Source: Pontibacterium granulatum (lineage in GTDB: Bacteria > Pseudomonadota > Gammaproteobacteria > Pseudomonadales > Balneatricaceae). From it: a DNA stretch of 64,000 bases. Below the pieces are notes generated by a model. It did not search any database, was not told where the DNA came from, and saw only the letters and a list, made by a program, of their open reading frames with translations. The DNA is taken from positions 1 through 64,000 of the forward strand of contig NZ_JASBRH010000003.1 of NCBI RefSeq assembly GCF_029961155.1, given 5' to 3'. A program made the position numbers and the translations under genes. Below, one piece after another: positions 53,772 through 64,000 of the stretch (its first letter is position 1; each line of letters begins with the position of its first letter).

Positions 53772-55652
53772 ATGGCAATAAATTTGCGGCGCTCACGCAA
53801 CGGGTGTTTTCCGTTGTCGGCAAAACAGCAGTTACTGCTACCGGCAATCCTTGGAACATCCATCATCAGCACTTCGGCCTCAGCAGTTGAGTTTCAACTG
53901 GGTGAGATCGAAGGTCGCTTTGACTCCCAACTCTCCATCGGTGCCAGCTGGCGCGCTACAGATCGTGATCCGGACTTAATTGCCACCGCAAATGGCGGCA
54001 GTGCCACCAGTCTCAACTCCGGCAGCTACGACGACGGTGACCTGAACTTCGACGAGGGTGACGCGTTTACCCAAACGCTGAAAGGAGTGCATGACCTGGA
54101 ACTACGCTACGACAACGTAGGGGCGTTTGTGCGTGGTAAGTACTGGTACGATTTCGAACTGGAAGACAACGAACAGAACCACGGCAACACCAACGACTAC
54201 GGTTCAAGCACCACGTTAAGTGACAAGGGCTTCAATGATTACGCCAAGTTTTCCGGCGCCGAGCTACTGGATGCTTACGTATTCGCTGAACTGGAACTAA
54301 ACGATCAGCCGCTGGATGTGCGCGTTGGCCGCCAGGTGGTGAACTGGGGCGAAAGCACCTTCATTCAGGGTGGTATCAACGCCATTAATCCGATTGATGT
54401 GAACGCATTTCGTCGCCCTGGTGCAGAGATCAAAGAGGGCTTATTGCCAGTCAACATGGCATTTGCCTCCCTCGGTCTGACCGATAGCCTGACGGTAGAA
54501 GGTTTTTACCAGCTCGAGTGGGAGCCTACCGCTGTGGACGGGTGTGGCACGTACTTCTCTACCAACGATTTTGCCGCTGAGGGATGTAACGGTATCCGCC
54601 TGCCGCTTCCTCTAAGCGATGAAAACTACTTCAATTCGACGGTTGCGACCGCTGCACTGGGTTACGATCCCGTGATCTATCGAAACGCGGATGGACGCCG
54701 TGAAGCAGATGACGACGGCCAGTTTGGTCTCGCATTCCGTTACCTCGCCGAAGATCTCAATTACACCGAATTCGGCCTTTATGCGATGAATTACCACAGT
54801 CGGGTTCCGGTCATCAGCGCGGTGAATACCTCCTCAACCTCTGCGGACTTCACAGCCGCCTATGTGGCAGCATTGGGCGGCGGTGCCACAGCCCAGCAAG
54901 CCGGTGTTGCCGCTATTGGCACACTGGTGGATACAACCTATTTCATCAGTTATCCGGAAGACACCCAGCTTGTTGGCCTGAGCTTCAGCACCAATATCGG
55001 TGACATCGCCTGGTCCGGTGAAATCAGCCACAGACGGGACGTACCGGTACAAATTAACGGTCCGTTGCTGGTGTCCGCCATCGTCAACCAATACAGCACG
55101 GGATCGGGTAACGCCGCAGCCGATTCACTGGTATCCAACGCAGGCACAGGTGGAACAATCTCTGGTTTCTCCCAGTTTGACATCACCCAGCTGCAGAGTA
55201 CTTTTATCAAGTTCTACGATCAGGTATTGGGCGCCAGCCGTCTGGCTCTGATCGGTGAAGTAGCCTGGACACACGTGCACTCCCTGGATGAAGGCGCCAA
55301 CGCGCTGAAATATGGTCGCCCGGGTGCCTTTGGCTACACCGCCGGTGACACCGAAGGCTTTGTAACTCAGGACTCCTGGGGTTACGTGGCACGTGCCAAC
55401 CTGAGCTACAGCGACGTCTTTGCCGGAGTGAACCTGTCGCCACAGATTAGCTTCAAACACGGCGTGGACGGTTACGGCCCACAGCCGGGCGCCGCCTTCA
55501 ATGAAGGTGAGAAATCAGTCAGTCTGAGCCTGACTGCCGATTACCTGAACCAGTACAGCGTACAGCTGTCCTATACAGACTTCTTCGGCGGTAACTTCAA
55601 CGCACTGGATGATCGCGACTTCGTCTCGCTCAGCGCCACGGTTTCATTCTGA
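53772..55652 (+). CDS. DUF1302 family outer-membrane-type protein
   Basis: About 626 residues. A long N-terminal signal sequence (LLLPAILGTSIISTSASA, cut near residue 40) is followed by a beta-rich protein with alternating short strands and a C-terminal aromatic VSF ending, as in outer-membrane barrels. Family blocks include QLSIGASWRATDRDPDL, VRVGRQVVNWGESTFIQGGI and FRRPGAEIKEGLLPVNMAFA. The family is uncharacterised but regularly paired with DUF1329. ATG 53772 has AGGTG six bases upstream and is preferred to GTG 53763. Confidence 0.88.
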   Translation: MAINLRRSRNGCFPLSAKQQLLLPAILGTSIISTSASAVEFQLGEIEGRFDSQLSIGASWRATDRDPDLIATANGGSATSLNSGSYDDGDLNFDEGDAFTQTLKGVHDLELRYDNVGAFVRGKYWYDFELEDNEQNHGNTNDYGSSTTLSDKGFNDYAKFSGAELLDAYVFAELELNDQPLDVRVGRQVVNWGESTFIQGGINAINPIDVNAFRRPGAEIKEGLLPVNMAFASLGLTDSLTVEGFYQLEWEPTAVDGCGTYFSTNDFAAEGCNGIRLPLPLSDENYFNSTVATAALGYDPVIYRNADGRREADDDGQFGLAFRYLAEDLNYTEFGLYAMNYHSRVPVISAVNTSSTSADFTAAYVAALGGGATAQQAGVAAIGTLVDTTYFISYPEDTQLVGLSFSTNIGDIAWSGEISHRRDVPVQINGPLLVSAIVNQYSTGSGNAAADSLVSNAGTGGTISGFSQFDITQLQSTFIKFYDQVLGASRLALIGEVAWTHVHSLDEGANALKYGRPGAFGYTAGDTEGFVTQDSWGYVARANLSYSDVFAGVNLSPQISFKHGVDGYGPQPGAAFNEGEKSVSLSLTADYLNQYSVQLSYTDFFGGNFNALDDRDFVSLSATVSF

Positions 55653-55679
55653 TTCAGCCGATACTCAGGAGACTTACAC

Positions 55680-57023
55680 ATGCAATTCAAACCTACCTCT
55701 CTGATTCTGGGTATGGCTCTGGCTTTGAGCAGCTCAGCACTCTACGCCGCCGTTTCCGCCGAAGAGGCGGCGAAACTGGGCGACTCACTGACACCGATGG
55801 GTGGCGAAGTGGCTGGTAACACAGCCGGCACCATTCCGGCCTGGACCGGTGGCCTGTCCACCAGCGATGACCGGTACACCAACCCGTATGCCAACGAAAA
55901 ACCGCTGTTTACCATCACTGCGGACAACATGGCCCAGTATCAGGCGAACCTGACACCCGGCCAGCAAGCATTGATGCAGAAGTATCCGGATAGCTACAAG
56001 ATCCAGGTCTACCCAACCCACCGCAGCGCATCGATCCCGGACAGCGTCGTCGCCTCCACCAAGGAGAACGCACTCAACGCCGCCCTCACATCCGACGGCA
56101 ACGGTGTTAGCAACCTGAACGAAGGCGTGGCATTCCCGATCCCGGCCAACGGCTTGGAAGCGATCTGGAACCATATGACCCGCTTCCGCGGCGGCGCCCT
56201 GGAACGTACCTTTGTACAGGTGCCGGTGCAGGCCAACGGTAGCTTCACACCGGTGAAGATAAACGAAAAGATGTCCTGGCCAACATACCTCAACGGCGAA
56301 ACAGCCGATCAGGACAACATCCTGTTCTACTTCGTACAGCAGGTGCAGGCACCGGCCCGCCTGACCGGCAACGTACTGCTTGTGCATGAAACCGTTAACC
56401 AGATCACGCAGCCACGCCAGGCCTGGACCTACAACGCCGGCCAGCGCCGTGTGCGCCGTGCACCACAGATCGCCTACGATGCTCCGGGCACCGCAACCGA
56501 CGGACAACGCACCACCGATAACCTGGATATGTTTAACGGTGCACCGGATCGTTACGACTGGAAACTGGTGGGTAAACAGGAGCTGTATATCCCTTACAAC
56601 AACTTCAAACTTGCGGATCGCTCGCTGAAGTACAAAGAGATTTTGCAGCCAGGCCACATCAATCCGGAGCTGACCCGTTACGAGCTGCACCGGGTGTGGA
56701 AAGTGGAAGCCACCCTGAAAGAAAGTGCCCGCCATATTTACGCCAAACGTACCTTCTATATCGATGAAGATACCTGGCAGATTGCGGTAGTTGATCACTA
56801 TGACGGCCGCGGTGAGCTGTGGCGCGTGGGCGAAGCCTATCATCTGCAATACCGCGATGTGAACGTACCGTGGATCGCGGCTGAATCGCTGTATGACCTG
56901 CAGTCCGGACGTTACCTGGTCGGCAGCCTGACCAACGAAGAAGGGATCGGATTCGACTTCACCCAGCGCTTTAAGTACAAAGACTTTACCCCGCAGGCGA
57001 TCCGTCGCTTGGGTAAACGTTAA
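55680..57023 (+). CDS. DUF1329 family periplasmic protein (LolA/LolB-like fold)
   Basis: 447 residues with a signal peptide (MQFKPTSLILGMALALSSSA, cut after YAA). DUF1329 has a LolB-like half barrel that suggests hydrophobic-cargo binding. The conserved region includes WTYNAGQRRVRRAPQIAYD and RYELHRVWKVEATLKESARH. It sits 27 bp after the DUF1302 gene and surely forms an operon with it; a terminator follows. It probably ferries a lipid or hydrophobic metabolite across the periplasm to or from the DUF1302 protein. That is inference from fold and pairing. Confidence 0.88.
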   Translation: MQFKPTSLILGMALALSSSALYAAVSAEEAAKLGDSLTPMGGEVAGNTAGTIPAWTGGLSTSDDRYTNPYANEKPLFTITADNMAQYQANLTPGQQALMQKYPDSYKIQVYPTHRSASIPDSVVASTKENALNAALTSDGNGVSNLNEGVAFPIPANGLEAIWNHMTRFRGGALERTFVQVPVQANGSFTPVKINEKMSWPTYLNGETADQDNILFYFVQQVQAPARLTGNVLLVHETVNQITQPRQAWTYNAGQRRVRRAPQIAYDAPGTATDGQRTTDNLDMFNGAPDRYDWKLVGKQELYIPYNNFKLADRSLKYKEILQPGHINPELTRYELHRVWKVEATLKESARHIYAKRTFYIDEDTWQIAVVDHYDGRGELWRVGEAYHLQYRDVNVPWIAAESLYDLQSGRYLVGSLTNEEGIGFDFTQRFKYKDFTPQAIRRLGKR

Positions 57024-57052
57024 TCGTCAGACTCAACAACTCTCACAACCGC

Positions 57053-57081
57053 AAAGCAGAGCTCAGGCTCTGCTTTTTTTT
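57053..57081 (+). terminator. Rho-independent terminator after DUF1329
   Basis: AGCAGAGC-TCAG-GCTCTGCT, an 8-bp stem with tetraloop followed by eight Ts, 30 bp after the DUF1329 stop codon. Confidence 0.93.
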
Positions 57082-57255
57082 ATTTGGGAAAGGGCATTGG
57101 AAGATGCCGTTTTTTAGAACTATTATGATCTAACGCAGCACATTCAAACTGTTGATTTCGCTAATATACTCCACCGATTATGGACAAGATCGCGGAATGT
57201 CAGGGCAGATAATCAGACCACCTTCAGTCTGTAGCACCGACCATCGGAGTATGCC

Positions 57256-60200
57256 ATGGGCATAACGCAGTCTCGACAGATCATCATCCTCTTCCTGCTG
57301 CCAGCACTGCTGGCTGTTGCGATGCTTTCGTTATTTTTGCGTAACGAGCTGGAAGGGTGGGCGATCGAGCGCTGGTCCAAAAACCAGTATGAGTTTTCCA
57401 ACCTGCTCGGCGACAAGATCAGCGATGACCTGAAAGAAGCTGCAAACCTGCTCCAATACACCGCCGCACTCCCTGAGTTCACCCAACCTCTCGATCAAAG
57501 CAAAATCGATCGTAGCCTGAACGGTATTCCCCCGGGAGTAGATGAGCCTAAACGCCTCATCCTTAATCAGCTCAGTGAACGTGGCAACTTCTCAGTCCTG
57601 TTTCTACTGACCCCCGAAGGCGACCACTACCTTTCGCACCCCTATGCGGTGCAACGGGTGCTGAAAAAATACAATCTCTCCAGCCGCTCCTACTTTAAAG
57701 AAGCACGGCGCAGTAAGACGCTGGTTATCTCCAACAGTTTTATTGGAGCCGATGGTGTACCCGCCGTCGCACTCAACCTGCCGATTCTTGACGCCCAAGG
57801 CAACATCATCGCCCACTTAGGCGGTGTGCGGTATCTCCACCATCTTGACGCCATGATCAGTCCGGACAAGATCGCACCATTCGACAAGGCCTTGCTACTC
57901 GATGGAGAAGGCAACCGAATCGCATCAAGTGGAGCTGCACCCGATACATTTTCGGCACAACCGTTTGCCCGCTTAAACATCGGGATGCCAACGGGCACCT
58001 CCATCCGCCAACTGCGCGACAGCAATGACCTGATCTGGCTTTCGTTCCAGTTGCAGCTGGATACGGGTTGGTCGCTGCAACTCATGCGGCGTATGGATCG
58101 TCTGCAGGATGAGATCTCGCCACAGCTGCAGAAAACTATCAGCCTAGGTATCGCCATCATCATCCTCACCAGCATCATTGGTGCGTGGCTAGCGCTACGC
58201 TTCAGCCGCCGCTGGCGCGAAACCGACGCGGCGCTGAAACAGGCAAACGCTACCCTGGAGCAAAGGGTCAAACAGCGCACCGAAGCCCTCGCCTACTCCG
58301 AGCTGCGCCATCGTACGCTGTTCGAGTCCACCGCCGATGCCGTGCTGTTACTGCGCAAGGGACAGATCATCGACTGCAACAACTCGGCACTGCGGATGTT
58401 TGGAGCCTCCAGCAAGGAAATGTTGTTACAACGGGTCGTAGGCGAGTTTTCAACACTCAACCAAACCTGTGGTGGGCACTCTGCCGAACTGGCCAAGCTA
58501 CGGATGCAACAGGCGTACGACGAGGGTAGCTGTCGCTTCGAATGGATACACAAACGGCTTGATAACGACAAGAGCTTTCCCGCTGAAGTGCTACTTAGCC
58601 GGATGGTAGTGGATGGCGAACCACTGTTGCAGGCGACCATACAGGACATCAGTGAACGTAAGAGCGCGGAAGAGCGTATCCGTACCCTTTCGCAGGCCAT
58701 CGAGCAGAGCCCGGTGTCGGTTGTCATCACTGACACCAAGGGCAACATCGAATACGTGAACCAGGCCTTTGAGCGAATCACCGGTTATGCCGAGAAAGAT
58801 GTGCTCGGCCAAAATTCTCGCCTGTTGAAGTCGGGCAACACCCCGCCAAGACGCTATCAGGAGCTGTGGAAAGCAATTCTGTCCGGTAAGGCCTGGCAGG
58901 GTGAGTTCCAGAATAAACGAAAAAATGGCGAGATCTTCTGGGAACAGGCACACATTGCGCCGGTTATTGACGTTGATGGCATAACCCGCCACTTCCTCGC
59001 CGTAAAACAGGATGTGACCCTGCACAAGATGCAGGAGGAGCATATCCTGCACCAGGCGCTCTACGACAACCTGACGGAGCTGCCTAACCGTTTTCTCTCA
59101 CTCGACCGTCTGGACCAGCTGATCAGCGATGCCAAGCGTGACGACAGCCAGATTGCTGTGTTGTTTATCGACCTGGACGACTTCAAGAAAGTGAACGACA
59201 CCCTGGGGCACGAAACCGGCGATCACCTGCTGCAACACGCTGCCACCCGTCTCAACTGCTCCGTGCGCGAACAGGACACTGTAGGGCGTTTAGGAGGCGA
59301 CGAGTTTATTGTGCTGCTGGGTGGATTGAAGAAACCCGAAGACGCGTTGCCGGTTGCAGAGAAGATCCTTAACTGCTTCCGCGACCCGTTCAAAATTGCC
59401 AACCGCGAACTGGTGGTCACCGCCAGTATGGGGATCTCGATCTACCCGGACAACGGCATCAGCCCGGCGGAATTGCTGCGCAACGCCGATACCGCGATGT
59501 ACGCATCCAAGGGTCAGGGCGGCAACACCTGTCACTTCTTCACCGAAGAGATGAACATGGGTGTCAGCCGACGCCTCGCGCTGGAGGAACAGTTGCACAG
59601 TGCACTGGGCAACAATGAGCTTGAGGTGGTCTACCAGCCACTGGTTGACATCCATAGCCGCAGTATCATTGGTGCTGAAGCCCTGCTGCGCTGGTGCAAC
59701 CCGACTCTCGGAAGCATCCCTCCGGATGAATTTATTCCGGTAGCGGAACAGACCGGCCTGATCATCCCAATCGGTCAGTACGTCTTGTCCCAAGCGCTGG
59801 AGATGACAGCCAAGTGGAGCAAACAACGCCGCTGGCCGTTTAAGATCGCCGTAAACCTCTCACCGCGCCAGTTCCGCGACGAGAACCTGGCCTCCTTCAT
59901 ACAGGAAAAACTGCACGAAACCGGCGTCTCTGGCCGTAACCTTGAGCTGGAGATTACCGAAGGTGTGCTGATGGGTGATCACGGTTATATAAACAGCGCA
60001 CTGGAAACCCTCTGCCGCATGGATATCGGCATCGCCATGGACGATTTCGGTACCGGTTACTCGTCGCTGAGTTACCTGCGTAGCTATCCGTTCGACACCC
60101 TGAAGATCGACCGCAGCTTTGTCAACGACATCAATGTTGATGCGGCCGACCGCGAGCTGGTCAGCGCCGCCATCGCTATGGCGCACGGTTTGGGACTGAA

Positions 60201-60363
60201 GGTGGTTGCGGAAGGCGTTGAGACTGAAGAGCAGATGGAATATCTGGCGACCCAGTATTGCGATATCGCGCAGGGTTACCTGTTCAGTAAACCGGTGAAA
60301 GCGGGAGAGATTAGCCGAATGCTAAATGAAGGCGGGTTTAGTCGGTCGGGACCAAGACGTTAA
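57256..60363 (+). CDS. Membrane PAS-GGDEF-EAL cyclic-di-GMP protein
   Basis: 1035 residues. A helix at about 8-27 and a second at about 298-318 bracket a periplasmic Cache-type sensor. Two PAS domains follow (about 345-460 and 475-595, QAIEQSPVSVVITDTKGNIE). The GGDEF domain has an intact GRLGGDEFIVLLGG (about 680) and a potential product-inhibition RxxD (REQD) five residues before it. The EAL domain has EALLRW (about 808) and DDFGTGYSSLSYLRSYP. Both catalytic motifs look intact, so it may synthesise and degrade c-di-GMP. Monocistronic, with about 230 bp of upstream sequence. Confidence 0.94.
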   Translation: MGITQSRQIIILFLLPALLAVAMLSLFLRNELEGWAIERWSKNQYEFSNLLGDKISDDLKEAANLLQYTAALPEFTQPLDQSKIDRSLNGIPPGVDEPKRLILNQLSERGNFSVLFLLTPEGDHYLSHPYAVQRVLKKYNLSSRSYFKEARRSKTLVISNSFIGADGVPAVALNLPILDAQGNIIAHLGGVRYLHHLDAMISPDKIAPFDKALLLDGEGNRIASSGAAPDTFSAQPFARLNIGMPTGTSIRQLRDSNDLIWLSFQLQLDTGWSLQLMRRMDRLQDEISPQLQKTISLGIAIIILTSIIGAWLALRFSRRWRETDAALKQANATLEQRVKQRTEALAYSELRHRTLFESTADAVLLLRKGQIIDCNNSALRMFGASSKEMLLQRVVGEFSTLNQTCGGHSAELAKLRMQQAYDEGSCRFEWIHKRLDNDKSFPAEVLLSRMVVDGEPLLQATIQDISERKSAEERIRTLSQAIEQSPVSVVITDTKGNIEYVNQAFERITGYAEKDVLGQNSRLLKSGNTPPRRYQELWKAILSGKAWQGEFQNKRKNGEIFWEQAHIAPVIDVDGITRHFLAVKQDVTLHKMQEEHILHQALYDNLTELPNRFLSLDRLDQLISDAKRDDSQIAVLFIDLDDFKKVNDTLGHETGDHLLQHAATRLNCSVREQDTVGRLGGDEFIVLLGGLKKPEDALPVAEKILNCFRDPFKIANRELVVTASMGISIYPDNGISPAELLRNADTAMYASKGQGGNTCHFFTEEMNMGVSRRLALEEQLHSALGNNELEVVYQPLVDIHSRSIIGAEALLRWCNPTLGSIPPDEFIPVAEQTGLIIPIGQYVLSQALEMTAKWSKQRRWPFKIAVNLSPRQFRDENLASFIQEKLHETGVSGRNLELEITEGVLMGDHGYINSALETLCRMDIGIAMDDFGTGYSSLSYLRSYPFDTLKIDRSFVNDINVDAADRELVSAAIAMAHGLGLKVVAEGVETEEQMEYLATQYCDIAQGYLFSKPVKAGEISRMLNEGGFSRSGPRR

Positions 60364-60399
60364 TGCCAACCACACCTCTCGTCGTTTATTTATGCGGCT

Positions 60400-60559
60400 G
60401 TAGGGCAGCCGTTCAAGCTGCCGGTAGCGTGAAGGCTACCCTGCAAGCGTCCGTCAATAGTATCGTAGGTTGGCCACCGCAAAGCGGTGCCCAACATGTT
60501 AGGCATCGCGTTGCGATGACTAACCTACGGGGCTGCCGGTAGCCTGAAGGCTGCCCTAC
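60400..60559. repeat. REP cluster: family C, inverted family B, half family C
   Basis: Family C 60400-60443 (GTAGGGCAGCCGTTCAAGCT to GCTACCCTGC), then family B in reverse orientation 60465-60528 (GTAGGTTGGCCACCGCAAAG to GACTAACCTAC), then a half family C ending in CTAC at 60559. The B element may lie inside a split C element. It lies between the convergent GGDEF-EAL and fadA genes (gap 60364-60658). Confidence 0.85.
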
Positions 60560-60599
60560 AAGGGGGGCGTAAATAGATTGGATTTCCCCAAAATTCAAC

Positions 60600-60630
60600 A
60601 AAAAACCCGCTGCCACAAAGTGACAGCGGG
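60600..60630 (-). terminator. Rho-independent terminator of fadBA
   Basis: On the minus strand CCCGCTG-T-CAC and GTG-G-CAGCGGG pair around a TTT loop, and the stem is followed by six Ts. It lies about 30 bp after the fadA stop codon. Confidence 0.85.
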
Positions 60631-60658
60631 CCAGACCCTTTGCTGAACTGAAAGGTTA

Positions 60659-64000
<3,342 letters not shown>

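Overview
The window looks like a chromosome segment of a marine gammaproteobacterium of the Oceanospirillales type (Marinobacterium/Amphritea/Neptuniibacter-like). The basis is gene content: two TRAP dicarboxylate-type transporters, MinCDE, PtsP, FadBA, DeaD, a DUF1302/DUF1329 pair and a complete type I-F CRISPR-Cas locus. Genus-level placement is inference. No rRNA or tRNA gene was recognised, and no complete insertion sequence.

Layout. 0-4.6 kb: a GcvA-like LysR regulator, PtsP (EI-Ntr) and a divergent Ap4A phosphorylase. 4.9-9.6 kb: a probable amino/imino-acid module (D-amino-acid dehydrogenase-like flavoprotein, NhaC-family antiporter, ornithine-cyclodeaminase-family reductase) with a divergent AraC regulator. 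9.8-14 kb: a CBS-BON protein and TRAP transporter 1 with a Tat-type binding protein. 14-14.6 kb: three 180-bp tandem copies of REP-like palindromes. 14.6-20.4 kb: GST, ArsM-like methyltransferase, LysR, alanine dehydrogenase (with a sigma54-like promoter) and three small proteins. This stretch carries two inverted copies of a 140-bp MITE-like element.

20.6-32.4 kb is a type I-F CRISPR-Cas system: cas1, cas2-3, a 250-bp gap holding a small ORF, then cas8f, cas5f, cas7f and cas6f. A leader with two IHF-consensus sites follows, then an array of 53 repeats and 52 spacers. Repeats are uniform near cas6f and degenerate at the far end, so the leader and the newest spacers lie next to cas6f.

32.8-38 kb: TRAP transporter 2 and minCDE. 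38.3-48 kb: a CHASE2 nucleotide cyclase co-directional with a GAF-containing PilB/GspE-type ATPase, a TraB/GumN protein, a twin-receiver regulator, a queuosine mannosyltransferase-like enzyme and DeaD. 48-57 kb: five overlapping genes (thermostable-hemolysin family, AMP-ligase, haem-oxygenase-like diiron protein, SDR, TPR protein), an AraC regulator, and a divergent DUF1302/DUF1329 envelope pair. This is the best candidate for an uncharacterised lipid-related pathway. 57-64 kb: a PAS-GGDEF-EAL protein and fadBA, with fadB cut by the window end.

Throughout, intergenic spaces hold three families of palindromes that begin with GTAG and end with CTAC. This is the signature expected of REP elements mobilised by RAYT transposases; no such transposase lies in the window.
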